A stretch of DNA of 64,000 bases, from positions 2,670,340 through 2,734,339 of the forward strand of contig PSQN01000003.1 in assembly GCA_002989075.1 (NCBI GenBank). The letters are read 5' to 3'. Each line of letters starts with the position of its first letter. The stretch's first letter is position 1. Origin of the DNA: Arthonia radiata. Lineage: Eukaryota; Ascomycota; Arthoniomycetes; Arthoniales; Arthoniaceae. Position numbers and translations under genes: made by a program. The notes beneath the pieces are model-generated. The model was not told the origin of the DNA, searched no databases, and was given only the letters and a program-made list of their open reading frames with translations. Shown piece after piece: positions 34,132 through 44,636 of the stretch.

Positions 34132-34711
34132 ATGGCGTCCGGCGGTCAGAAACGCATTTCCAAGGTTGGTCTGCACGCACTTTATGGGAGAAGCAGTCGC
34201 TCACTCAACATCAAACACAGGAGCTCCAAGACTGCACCAGCAACCCGCCGAAAGGCACTCGGGTGCAGCTTGCCGACGAGTCTGACCTTTACAAGTGGGA
34301 GATCCACGTCGATGGACCCGAAAAGTCACCATACGAGGTATGCTCACCGGCGCTGAGTTCGATAACAAAGCACCAATACTGACACCGAGCAACCAGGGCG
34401 GCCACTTCAAGCTGCTCCTTACGCTACCGACCGAATACCCCTTCAAGCCTCCCGTCATACAATTCCAGACAAAGATCTACCACATGAACGTCAGCAACGA
34501 CGACAAGGGCTCCATGTGCCTGGGCATGCTGCGCTCCGACAACTGGAAGCCGCCGAACAAGATCTATGCCGTGCTGGAGATGGTGCGCAACCTGCTGTAC
34601 GAGCCCAACCCGGACGACGCCGTGGAGCCGGCCATCGCGGACGAGTTCAAGAACCAGCGCGAGGAGTACGAGAAGAAGGTCCGGGACTGGGTGAAGAAGT
34701 ACGCGAAGTGA
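34132..34711 (+). CDS. ubiquitin-conjugating enzyme E2, UBE2L3-like
   Basis: Carries ubiquitin as a thioester and passes it to E3 ligases. Three exons keep frame: 34132-34164, 34221-34337, 34397-34711, giving 154 residues, the same length as human UBE2L3. The UBC fold is complete: YKWEIHVDGPEKSPYEGG, LPTEYPFKPP, then the catalytic Cys91 in GSMCLGMLRSDNWKPP. The NWKP block after the cysteine points to the UBE2L3 group rather than UBE2D. The HPN motif that precedes the catalytic cysteine reads HMN here (residues 79-81), keeping the His and the Asn that supports catalysis but losing the proline. The gene looks intact otherwise. The transposon ends 406 bp upstream. Confidence 0.9.
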
Positions 34712-35118
34712 TTCGGTGGTCGCGAGCATCTTATGGGCATTTCACCGGCGTTGGAAGCACTTTGATGAATCTACGCGGCATGGACGGGGAGCATGGCGAT
34801 GGCGCATAGTGTAGAGATTTGCATTATGGCGTCTCCTACAAACGGTCTGGTGCGCTCCACAGCCTCCAGCAGACCGTCGATAGACTGCTGGAATGATCAA
34901 GGCTTGAGTAGCGATGCAGATTCCGAGTTCCAGTATTCGGAAGCCTGATTCGGAACCGTTAGCTGGTCTCGGAGTGTCTGCTCCGACGCATCCACCGAAC
35001 GGCATTTCAGAAATAGACACTCTATCAACATGGCTGTTTCATTCTCCGTTCTTTGCACTATCTTCTTAACGAACGGAAACACTGACTTCAAACCACCAGC
35101 AACGCTAATCTCTCCACC
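34712..35118. other. intergenic between E2 and GNAT genes
   Basis: Holds the E2 3' region and the GNAT promoter. The long minus-strand frame at 34897-35511 is a shadow of the GNAT gene. Nothing else is seen. Confidence 0.45.
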
Positions 35119-35796
35119 ATGAACCAGGTCGTCGTCTACGATCCGGACAGGCATGCCCACCTCGTCCAGGCCGTCGTCGACATCCACATCGCCTGCACGC
35201 TCGAGAACCCCACGACAATCGCCAATTTCGCCCCGCCCTACACATCGGAGAAGAAGCAGCTCATGCACGAATACTGGACCGAGCGGTTCGTGCAGGCAGG
35301 GCCAGGCGGCACCGACGATATCATCTTGTCGTTCAGTAAAGACGGTAATGGCGTCGATCAGCTCTCGGGCTACGTGATCCTGCATAAACCCGTCACGGAG
35401 TCGGGTCCGTTCCGAGGGAATGTGCAGAAGCTCTTCGTCTCCCCAGAGTTCCGTAGGCAAGGCATCGCGAGAGAGTTGATGACGAAGCTGGAAGAGGTTG
35501 CGTGGCAGCATGGCCGGACGATGCTGGTGAGTGCGGAAGCGACGGTTGAGGATTAGCTAACGGAGCGTTGCAGGCGTTGGCGACGGCGAAACCGAGTCCA
35601 GCGAGGAGTATGTACCCGAAGTTTGGGTATATTGAGGTTGGTCTGGCGGGTGTGTTTGCCCGGATGTCTAAGCTGATGACGATGTTCACAGTACGGTGGG
35701 ATCCCAGAGTACGTATTGAATCCTGCGACCGGCGAGCGAATGGATGAGCTTGCGTTCTATAAAGATCTGAGAGTCGCTCGAAGAGACGGTGGATAG
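35119..35796 (+). CDS. GNAT-family N-acetyltransferase
   Basis: Predicted acetyl-CoA-dependent acetyltransferase. Three exons keep frame: 35119-35526, 35574-35636, 35692-35796, giving 191 residues. The acetyl-CoA-binding motif A reads VQKLFVSPEFRRQGIARELM at about residues 109-128, with the Q/R-x-x-G-x-A signature. The second exon supplies SMYPKFGYIE, the usual C-terminal beta strand with the Tyr that acts as general acid in many members. The third exon ends with LAFYKDL. Introns are 47 and 55 nt. The substrate is unknown; this single-domain form resembles bacterial-type small-molecule acetyltransferases more than histone acetyltransferases. Confidence 0.85.
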
Positions 35797-36152
35797 GTGG
35801 GGATCGTGCTGGCCACCGCGCGAGGGTAAGGAGAGCCGGAGGTGCTATGGACCTTTGCCTCCCAATTGCCTTGGCGTTACCGACAGACGTAGAACGCTGG
35901 AGCTCGTCGCCGCTGAGCATGCATATTTAGAATTCACAACTGTGATACATTTACATAAATTGCTGTCCCGACCTAGCTTTCACCAAATCGAGGACGGCTG
36001 GCTATAGTCACAATCAATCCAATGGACTGTAGGCGCTCATCTCGCGTAAGAGTCGATGTCTGTCGTGTTGTGCTACTCGTTGATGACAGGAACTATGAGC
36101 GGTTTGGAGGCTTTTGGGGTATCTGATAGGGATGAGTATTATTAGTCAGTGC
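35797..36152. other. intergenic, convergent 3' ends
   Basis: Lies between the stops of the GNAT gene and the BTB-like gene. No gene or motif seen. Confidence 0.45.
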
Positions 36153-38328
36153 TTAAGTTTCGTCGTAACGCCGTGTCACTTGAATTGATCCAGGGCGTTG
36201 TTGATTTCGCTCCGTGGTTTCTATCCAGTGAAGATTGTGCCGTAACTTGTTGTCGAAAGTAGCCGATGGTGTTGATGACTCCGAGTGCTGCAGTGCTGTC
36301 TTGCGACGCGACTCGCGTTCCTCAACAACAGTTTGCGCCAGATTTACCACAGCGTCCGGTCCAAGCTTATCAGCAAGGAAGGGATGCTCCAGGAAATGTT
36401 TTAGAAGTACGAATGGAAGGGTGAAGAGAACGCTCGACAGGATTTGGCTTGCCGGATCAGACGTTGTTCCCTCCTCATCTTCCAATTGCATCTCACCGAA
36501 GCGAATGTGAGCCAAGTGTGATGTTGAACGCGTGTGACTGCGCTCGACTTCGGCAGGAAGCCGCGCGCACATCGTAAATTGTGGGACCTTGCGGTCAAAC
36601 CTGAAATTAGGACCTACGCACGCGAAGAGAAAGCGGAAGATGTTGCGCAGCAAGCCGTCACTGTAAATACCGTAGGTTGCACCTGCTGGTGTCGACGGTT
36701 GTCTGCCTCGTGCGTTCTCCGATGATGACTTGCTGCTGATGTTCATCTCGCTAAAACCATGCGCGGAAAGCCAGGAAGCAGCTATGCCACCGTCAATGGC
36801 AAACGCCAGAGCCCGGTCAATGTTCTCTAGATTGAGGAAGTGAGTGGCGAGATCGGCGCCGCATGAGATTATCTCATCAATCTCCATGAAATGGCCGGAT
36901 GCTGCGTAGGACAGAGCAAATTTCATGCATTCTTGGGGCGACCTGAGGCCTAGCACTTCAGTAACGAAGGGCGGGTCGGGTAAAGTACCCGTATAGAGAC
37001 GCTCGATGGCCTTTGTCAAAGCCCTGGTGTCAGTCAGAAAATTATCTGAGATAACTACGGTCATTTGCTTGTTGGAGAGGCGCGTATCCATAATCATGTT
37101 ATCTTGTTTCAGAAGTAGTCGAAACTTCGGACTTCTTGCAAGAATAACGGCATGAGCAGGTAAGTTAATAGGTGTGAACATCGATTGCGCATGAGAGATC
37201 GTGAGAGAATAGTCTGCGAATGCACTACTGCCATATTGCTCGTACAGATAGGCAGCGGCCATGAGAGCCATCTTTGGATCGGGCTGTGAAAAGTGCCTTG
37301 CAGAAGAGGCCGAAGGTCGGTTCGCTTGAGACTGAACCTGAGAGTGAGGAACGAGTAAGGGATCGGGCAGCGTGGTGTTGATAAAGGCACCATGACCAGA
37401 TCTCATCGTTGTTGGGAAGACGACGCCTTGAGCACTGCTGGGCTGGCTAGCGTAGGTGACAGACGGATGCTGCGGTGTGAATTGGGGTATGCCGTGTGAG
37501 GGATGACTTTGAACGGGTATATTCTCGGCTCTTCCCAGAAGACCATGACTTTGCTGTTCTTGTAACGGGTGGCCGTGACCTCCACTTTGCTTGTCATCGC
37601 CAAAGTCTTGTGAGGAGTGCGGAAAATGCGTGAATGGAGGCGGAGCCATCGAGCCGGGAGGTTGGGAGCTGTGTCCGTTGGGCATGAAAGGGGGTGCATC
37701 AGGATGTGGAGGTACCGTTGAATGTGAGAAATGGGCACCCGTTGCGAGTTGTGTGCCATTCATAGTTGGCGGAGAGGGATCCGAAGGTTCAGCGTCACTG
37801 CCAAAGACTGGACGTAGTGCAGCGTTCTTTAATGGGTGAGAGTGGTTTGAGAATTGGTTGTTGGAGGCCGTTGAGCGCGCCGATGGAGTTTCGGAGGTTG
37901 TCTCGACTGAACTGGAACTCTGTGTCTGACCAGATTGACCAGCGTGGAATTGGTTGGTTTCATCTGGGGAAGTTATTGATAAGATTATCTTGCGAGACCG
38001 GTATGCTCCTGTCTAATTCGACAGCGCATGCAACCCGTCTACCACAGGAGATGTACTCACCAGAAGTTTCTTCGCTCACCGGCAACGATGTCGTGGCGGC
38101 CCGGGAGCCATCTTTCACAACCACCTCATTAGCAACAGCACCAGCACCAGGTTGAATGATGGCATGTGGTGATTGGGCAGTGGAGGCGTGTGAAGCTGCC
38201 TCGTCTGTACGGAAATTGTTTCGCTCAAGAGAGCGGCGTGAACGTGCTTCTAGGGCGAGTGGTATCGCTGGCACGACGCGGGAGCTGGAAGCCCGATGGT
38301 GAGCTTTCGCTCCATCGGTGGCCGACAT
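36153..38328 (-). CDS. BTB/POZ-like domain protein of unknown function
   Basis: Two exons on the minus strand, 38328-38061 and 37963-36153, separated by a 97 nt intron, encode 692 residues. The first 310 residues are low complexity, rich in Ser, Pro, His and Gln and probably disordered. At about residues 335-440 the sequence has a BTB-like core: ADYSLTIS, then LPAHAVILARSPKFRLLL, VVISDNFL and a LYTGTLPD strand-turn, as in BTB proteins where a hydrophobic strand precedes the HxxxL/A-R-S-F helix. The C-terminal half is a helical region of the kind seen in Pezizomycotina BTB-like proteins. No kelch, MATH or zinc finger is seen. A link to Cul3 would be inference only. Divergent from the coiled-coil gene across 291 bp. 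Confidence 0.72.
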
Positions 38329-38619
38329 GATCGCTTCAGCATTGCGACATGAAGCTGTCGACTACGGGTTGTCAAAACTAGACCATGGCGTACGTTGTGC
38401 AAGTAAGGACAGCAAATTGGGAGACCAGAATGAAATTCAATGATCTGCAAAGCTTGGCTCCGTCATCCGAAGTTTCCCCTTTTTGGGCTTAGCGCTACGG
38501 TTAGTGCCGAATGTTGTCTGTAGCAACGCCATCACGTGGCAATGTAAACAAAACCAGCTTGAAACCGCAAAGTAAGGAAGCTGCAATATTAATTTAAAAG
38601 TGCGCACATTCACTTCGCC

Positions 38620-40653
38620 ATGGCACTACCTTTGTCACCGCGATCTGAGAGCACGCTCAACATTTTCTCTCAGCCCACTAGGCTCGATCCCGTCCTGAAG
38701 TCGCCGGCGCGGTCTCCCAGACGAACCGCCCCTTCTGAGGACGCCATGTCAATGGCCGATAGCGTGACGAGCTCACCATTCCAGACTGAGGTGGGAACAG
38801 ATGTTGGACAGGAAAATCGTTACGCAACTACATCACCAGTGGGTGCCTTCAAAGGAAGTCCCACTAAGATGCAGAACTCCAGCTTTGCTATCTACGAAGA
38901 CAACAGAGCTCTCACACCGCCGCTGCCTCCGTCTGATATCATGTCCTCCGCTCATAGCTTTCTCTCGAGTCTCAGCTCTACAGCCTCGCCTAGTAAAGTA
39001 CCGCTGCCGCCTAGCTCTCCGCTCAAAGAGTTTCCAGACGAGCCAACGCCAATGCGCCATTCGCGCCGGAAGAAAGAACACGATACTTTCCATATGATGG
39101 AAGATATGGACACAAAGTCTGTCGCAAGTGACGACACAGGCTTTACGGCGTTCTCTGCCATACCTGACATGACACTGTTCGCAAAGATGGGCGACCGGAC
39201 GCCAGGCCGTAGTGGACGAAGTCCCAGAAAAGAGGAGCCAACACCGAGCTCGCGCACATTCATGACATCTGCTACATCTCGGCGTAATCGTGCTGGGTCA
39301 CCGACGCCGCAAGCAGGACGTAGGAAAGAGAGTGGGGATACGACGAATCTGCTGCTTGACTTTACACAACAGTTTGAAAGCACGCCTGGAGGTCGAAACT
39401 CCCCTAGGAAGATGAACACTGAGCCGAACCTTCTACACCATATCAACAATCAACGCAAGCCTTCTCCAACGAAAGGTGGGCCGCATACGCCCAGCCGGAG
39501 AAACATGCTTAACCTGCTCGATTTTGACCTCCCACCGCAACCCACACCGCGCTCCATCCCCACCGTGACTGTGCGCGAGCTCGAGTCACTGAAGTCCCAA
39601 TACCATTCCGAAATTTCATCACTCAAAGCGACCCTCAGCGGTCGCGATGCCGAAGTCACCAGTCTCAAGAGGGCAGTCGGCGACGCTGAACGCCGTGTTG
39701 GTGAAGCTGACGAGGAACTCCGCGACCAACGCAGCGCCCGCGAACATGCAGAGCATCAAAAGGACGAATGGGAGAAGAAAGGCAAAGAAGTCGAGACGGC
39801 GTTACGCAAATTTAAGGATGAATTTATCGCCGAAGAGAAAGAAAAGGAAGACCTCTTGCAGAAGCTCGATGAGGCGACGCGTGCGCGAGACGAGGCTGAA
39901 TTGCGAGCAGGTGAGGCCACGCGGAATGCAGCTGTCGCGCAAAGCGAGTTCGACGGTCGATCTAGCAATCCAGACGCGCTGGAGGCTATCGTGGCCCAGC
40001 GCGTAGCAGCGCAGCTCGACGAGAAAATGGAAAATCTAGCCCGGGACCTGCATCAGGTTTACAAGAAGAAGCACGAGTCCAAAGTTGCGAGCTTGAAGAA
40101 GAACTATGAGATCCGTGCCGACAAACGGTGCGCCGAGCTTCAAACCCAGATCGACGAGCTGAGCAAGCAGAACGACGAGCTCCAAGGGGTCCGCGAGTCG
40201 AGTTTGTCAATAGAAATGCCAAACGCAGCCAAGACGGCGGCTTTGACAGAAGAGTCGAAGCGCTTGCTGGAGGAGCGAAATGCGCAGCTGCAGGCTCTTG
40301 AAGCGACCATTGCTGGATTGAGGGAGGAGATGAGCACTGTCCGGCGCGGACACAACGCTCTTTTGCAAGACTTGGAGCAGGAGCGGATTGAGAAAGGCGA
40401 GCTCGTGGCTGCTGTGGATGAGATGCTGGCCTTGCAAGCGGAGGCGCCGCCAGGCACACCGCAACGAACGGCGATTGTCGAAGATTTCAGGAAGAGCATT
40501 AGTGGCGCAAGTAGGCCAGGCAGTGCTTTGGGAATCAGCTCGCTTCGTGCGCCCAGCACGAGTGGGCTGCGTGGGCCGACAGCGTTGCCAGGGAGAGGAT
40601 CTGGGAAGAGCGCGATGAGAAGTAACATTGAAAGGATGGGCGGTGGGCGATGA
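38620..40653 (+). CDS. Ser/Pro-rich coiled-coil protein
   Basis: Single exon of 677 residues. Residues 1-310 are rich in Ser, Pro and Thr with many SP/TP sites (SPARSPRR, PSSPLKEF, TPGRSGRSPRK), the pattern of a CDK or MAPK substrate. Residues of about 318-607 form a long coiled coil with heptads of Leu, Glu, Lys and Arg, ending near VDEMLALQAE. The last 70 residues are Gly/Ser/Arg rich. The layout resembles fungal spindle-pole, septation or microtubule-associated scaffolds, but no defining domain is visible and I do not assign a name. The start at 38620 lies 20 residues before the first SP cluster and has a good context (gccATGG). Confidence 0.7.
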   Translation: MALPLSPRSESTLNIFSQPTRLDPVLKSPARSPRRTAPSEDAMSMADSVTSSPFQTEVGTDVGQENRYATTSPVGAFKGSPTKMQNSSFAIYEDNRALTPPLPPSDIMSSAHSFLSSLSSTASPSKVPLPPSSPLKEFPDEPTPMRHSRRKKEHDTFHMMEDMDTKSVASDDTGFTAFSAIPDMTLFAKMGDRTPGRSGRSPRKEEPTPSSRTFMTSATSRRNRAGSPTPQAGRRKESGDTTNLLLDFTQQFESTPGGRNSPRKMNTEPNLLHHINNQRKPSPTKGGPHTPSRRNMLNLLDFDLPPQPTPRSIPTVTVRELESLKSQYHSEISSLKATLSGRDAEVTSLKRAVGDAERRVGEADEELRDQRSAREHAEHQKDEWEKKGKEVETALRKFKDEFIAEEKEKEDLLQKLDEATRARDEAELRAGEATRNAAVAQSEFDGRSSNPDALEAIVAQRVAAQLDEKMENLARDLHQVYKKKHESKVASLKKNYEIRADKRCAELQTQIDELSKQNDELQGVRESSLSIEMPNAAKTAALTEESKRLLEERNAQLQALEATIAGLREEMSTVRRGHNALLQDLEQERIEKGELVAAVDEMLALQAEAPPGTPQRTAIVEDFRKSISGASRPGSALGISSLRAPSTSGLRGPTALPGRGSGKSAMRSNIERMGGGR

Positions 40654-40777
40654 GCTCTTCTAATTGCTTTCGCTGTTGAAGGGTTGTGTACAGAGCGATA
40701 AAACATGGACCTCTTCGAGAACATCAGCATCTATTCCGCGCTTACCTTGCCACGAGCATATCCTACAATATCCATTG

Positions 40778-42565
40778 TCACAATTCATGATCGCCCATCT
40801 TCTCCTTTGCGTCTTTCTTACTTCCGGCAGGCGCCTCGCACACGGCCGGCGTCCCCACCTCCAGGCGATAAACGCACTTCTCCTCCTCCATTACCTTCCA
40901 GACCTCTTCTTCCTCAGCACAAGCCATGATGACTGTGCTACTCCTGCTCGGCCCCTGCCAGCACCCACCTCCACCTTCATGTCTCGCTGCTAGCCTTGTT
41001 CCTACTCCCAGCCCCTTGCCCTCAGGCGTCACATCTTCGTCAACGGTCACGTTCTTAAAATGATTGAACCGCCCAATGTTGTGGTTCATGCCGCCTTTCT
41101 TCGGCTTTTGCGTCACTTGGCCCATCCAGCACAGTTCGTAAGTATATTCACCACTGTCGCCAGAGATGCAGCGGTCTTTCACCGTGCGGAAGACGTCGTC
41201 AGGGCCAAAGTCCGCGGACAGCGATTCTTCATGCTCGCTCTTCTTCCTGCGGGCGGATACGAGGTCATTCTGCGCGTTCTGCAGCGTCGTCCGCGCGTCC
41301 TTGAGGGGTTGTGATTCGGGTGGGGTGGAAGGGGATGAGGGTTTATCGGCTAGAACACCGTTTTGCACAAGAAACGTTCGGAGTGAACGCAACTGTCCGT
41401 CGATGTACTCTTGAACGAAAGACGGAAGATACTGCTCGAATGCGAAAAGCGTTTCGAGATCGCCTGGAGTGTCGTCCGGGGCTTCAAAATCAGCCCAGGG
41501 TATGCCGTGGTCTGTCGCAGAGAGAAGGTCAGCCGCGTCCCGCTCTGAGGCGTCTGTATTAGATGGTTTGCCTCGATTCGTGTAGTCGTCGAAGGCGCTA
41601 ACGGCGTTCTTCAGTCCCTGGTCGTTGAGATCCGGGGCGTGGTCTGTCTTGAGCTTGGCAAGAATCTGCTCGAGTTCAACAACGCGTGCGGACTCATCTT
41701 CGCGGCGTTGTTTAAGATACTCCAGCGACGTCTTCCATTGGGCGAGCTTCTCCTTTGCCAGACCAGCGAGAACTCCGGCCTTTCCTGCGGAGGGCTGCTT
41801 GCGGATGATGCGAGACTTCTCTTCTTTCTCGAGCTGGTCCTTCCGCTTCTCGTAGTCGGCAACGGCGCGTTCTTGATTTTGAATGACTTGGTCTGTGTCA
41901 CGTATGTAGTCGCGAAGCTCGGTGCGCTTCTTCGCTGCTTCGGTGACGAGCTCAAGTCGCTTCTTTGCACCGGCTGTGAGACTCAGCTGGCGCCTGTCGT
42001 CTGCTTTCCGCCAATCTGCGCCAATTTCCTTGCATCTGTCTCGACACGTGCCTGGGGCCTCATCTGAGCCATCACAGCAGAGGTCGTAGTCACATATGCC
42101 GTCTCCCACGCTCGTGAAAGGAAGGTAAGAAGGGTTGTGGTGCTTGTTCTTGCAGTAGAAGCCGGGAAGGGCTAAGGTCGCATTTGCGGCTGGGTTGGCT
42201 GGAGGCGCGGGTGGATATGAACGGTATGATAGATGAGCGCAGGCCGGCGTACCCGGCTCGTCGGAGCCGTCTGGACAATCGCAGTAGTTGTCGTTGATCT
42301 GGGAGACGGGGATCGAGGTTGAAGGGTTGAAGATGCCTGGGGTGGCTTGTGAGCGAAGGCAGCGCGTGAACGAATATGCGCACACATACAGGCGAATCGA
42401 TTCGCGTCTTTGTAGTACCTTGCATCTGGAGGGTTAAAATCAGCGAGCGTGGAGGAAGACGTCGCTGGGTGCCTCACAATCAGGCCCTACGCCTTTGGGC
42501 CTTGGAGACTCGGCAGCAAGCACATAAGGAGTGGCAGCAGCGATTACTGCAATCACGAGAAACAT
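40778..42565 (-). CDS. GTB1: glucosidase II beta subunit (PRKCSH-like)
   Basis: Regulatory subunit of ER glucosidase II, which trims glucose from N-glycans; its MRH domain binds mannose. Three exons keep frame: 42565-42478, 42425-42390, 42336-40778, giving 560 residues. A signal peptide (MFLVIAVIAAATPYVLA) precedes the SPRPKGVGPD motif. Two cysteine-rich LDLa-like repeats follow, with NYCDCPDGSDEPGTPAC and CDYDLCCDGSDEAPGTC. A long acidic coiled coil fills about residues 130-300. The MRH domain lies near 415-540, with YTYELCWMGQVTQ. The protein ends DHEL, an ER-retrieval signal variant of HDEL. Start and both introns are supported by restoring the conserved RYYKDANRFACIFNPS run. Confidence 0.93.
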
Positions 42566-42859
42566 ATTGCTCCCAGTACAGACATTAAAAGCGAGACACT
42601 GAAGAAGAGGTGAGCGAAAGCCTCGTTGCCCTCCACTTGGCTGACGAGTGAGCTGTTCGCATGTGCATGCAATGGTCTGACCATGGTGAATTGTCATGTG
42701 ATTTGTAGGGCTAATCACGTGGCCAGGTGTGTGTGTCAACCCTTCGTAAGCGCCGCACTCACCATCTTGCATGCTTCATCTACTGGCCTCCTTTGACGTC
42801 CATTGGGTATCGAGCGTTACGCAGAGTTTATTATTACATTATCTGGCGCCGAGAACAAA

Positions 42860-44281
42860 TCATCCTGTCTCATCGCTGTGTTCCAGTATCCATTTCGGTT
42901 CGCAAGGCTCCATGCTGTCCTGGAATTGCCTCACGCGATCCTGCATCCATCCCGACACGATACCCTCCTGCGAAGCATCGTCAACATCCACTTTGTGTCC
43001 TAGACGGATATCTCGACCGAGTCGGCAGCGTCCCTGCACATACGAGAACTGCACGCACTCCTCCCGTTCTTGACACAGCTGCTGGCACAGTTGCGAGCTC
43101 GTATAGGCCATCGCGACTTGTTCCGAGGCGCTGGAGGTCTGCTCAGTGATTTCTTCATCTCTACTGAGGTTGTCCCAGTTCATTGTCATACCACTGCCAT
43201 CGTGAACGACCGGGGCAACCAGCTTTTGGAAGACATCCTTGTGTTTCAGTGGTCGCGAGACGTTTGCGCTGCTGCTTGCTAGCCAATCTTGCTCTAGCTG
43301 CCACATGTTAGAGATGGCATCAATACCCATGTGGTGCTGACTGATGACTGGAAAACACCATTGTCTTTCTGTGTAGTCGAGCGTGGCGGGTGTCTCTCCT
43401 TGCAGCATCGGCCAAGACTTCAGGATGGTGACCTTGGCATCATCCATCAGTGTCGCGACAATGCTGTCACCGCAACAGTCCTTGGCAATGATCTCGTGGT
43501 AGTGATGGGGATCCGCATCCATAACTTCGACGGCTGCGACGAGCGCCTTTCGACTCAAAATGAACCCTGCGCCTCCGTGGGCAAAAACATGTCCCTCGAA
43601 GTATGCTTGCCCACCAATGTACCACGGGAGGCTGCTATCGAGCTTTGACAGCCATTGAAGTAAGTTTGACCAGACGATGTGTGTATCCGCCTCCATGAAG
43701 AAGTACCAGCGAGCGTCGTGTTTCTCAGCTTTTTGAAGTAACGGCAAGAACTTCCACTTGTCGAGCTTCCAGCCGGGAGAGTCCTCTTTCTTGACGTCGC
43801 GAGACGCTTGTAATGCTTTGCTGATCTCCTCTCTCTGACCACGGCTGTACTTTTGCAGCGCACGGTAGGCTTCGAATTCAGGATACTTCTCACGAACGGA
43901 GTCAGGCAGATCCTTGAGCGCGTCGTGTATTGTGTGGCCTGCGACCGTTTCTTCTAGATCTGAATAAATCTCGAAACGAGGCACGCATTGTAACGTGTGC
44001 TTCAGATGGGTGGGAACCTTCATTCCGGCCTCTCCAGCGCCCGTCTTGAGGACGACGAATACGTCCTCTGCACCTGGAAGGCCGTCGCAGGGGTGTTTCC
44101 CGGCAGTTGCATTCTGCTGTCCTACTGACCACGCAGTAACCCGAGAAGGCGGTTGTATGTAGAATAGAATCAGCAATAGCGTAAGTAACACTGCAATCGC
44201 AAAATGTAGGTGTGCTGTATTTGCCTGTGTCGGGCGGGCTGAGAGCATGTTGCGGTTGCGCAAGGGGATTTTTGCCAGCAT
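42860..44281 (-). CDS. GT31-like glycosyltransferase with C-terminal PAN/apple-like region
   Basis: Single exon of 473 residues. A short cytoplasmic tail and one hydrophobic segment (about residues 26-42) make it a type II Golgi membrane protein. The catalytic part holds RWYFFMEADTHIVW, with the metal-binding DxD-type motif as EADTH, then WYIGGQAYFEGHVFAHGGAGFILSRKAL cut at its conserved glycines, and CCGDSIVA. These fit the fungal C1GalT-like/DUF604 branch of GT31. At about residues 395-435, CQQLCQEREECVQFSY is followed by another Cys, a PAN/apple-like pattern seen in many fungal members. It lies downstream of the GT69 gene and upstream of glucosidase II beta, all on the minus strand. The acceptor is unknown. 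Confidence 0.85.
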   Translation of the reverse strand: MLAKIPLRNRNMLSARPTQANTAHLHFAIAVLLTLLLILFYIQPPSRVTAWSVGQQNATAGKHPCDGLPGAEDVFVVLKTGAGEAGMKVPTHLKHTLQCVPRFEIYSDLEETVAGHTIHDALKDLPDSVREKYPEFEAYRALQKYSRGQREEISKALQASRDVKKEDSPGWKLDKWKFLPLLQKAEKHDARWYFFMEADTHIVWSNLLQWLSKLDSSLPWYIGGQAYFEGHVFAHGGAGFILSRKALVAAVEVMDADPHHYHEIIAKDCCGDSIVATLMDDAKVTILKSWPMLQGETPATLDYTERQWCFPVISQHHMGIDAISNMWQLEQDWLASSSANVSRPLKHKDVFQKLVAPVVHDGSGMTMNWDNLSRDEEITEQTSSASEQVAMAYTSSQLCQQLCQEREECVQFSYVQGRCRLGRDIRLGHKVDVDDASQEGIVSGWMQDRVRQFQDSMEPCEPKWILEHSDETG

Positions 44282-44636
44282 TTTTTTCGAGACGGAGATC
44301 AGAACAGAAGAGTGTCGACATGAGCGCTTATTAAAGCAAAGTTATTTCCTTCAGAATCCGAAACGTTCGAAGCGCCGGCTTATACTATAGTTCGGCGGCT
44401 ATCTGCCACTTGGTGGGCACACCCCCTATGAGGTCGCATGTGATGGCCCTAGCGTTCATACGTACGAAACGAGCTACGCTGTGCCTCATGCCAACATACT
44501 CTGGTAAAGGGCCGAGAAGCAATAAGGCTAATTCAGATACACGGCGCTTAGTATACTACACAATGATGCGCACTTCCACTCTCACTGCCGCTCCTTCTCG
44601 CATTCACCATAGAGAACATTGCAGACAGCGCCGAAC
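44282..44636. other. divergent intergenic region
   Basis: Upstream of the GT31-like gene (minus) and of the membrane-anchored protein (plus). It may contain an undetected first exon of the latter with a signal peptide, which I could not place with confidence. Confidence 0.4.

Noticed and set aside
34897-35511. Minus-strand frame of 204 codons
   Set aside because: Antisense of the GNAT gene, whose motif A and exon joins are convincing on the plus strand.
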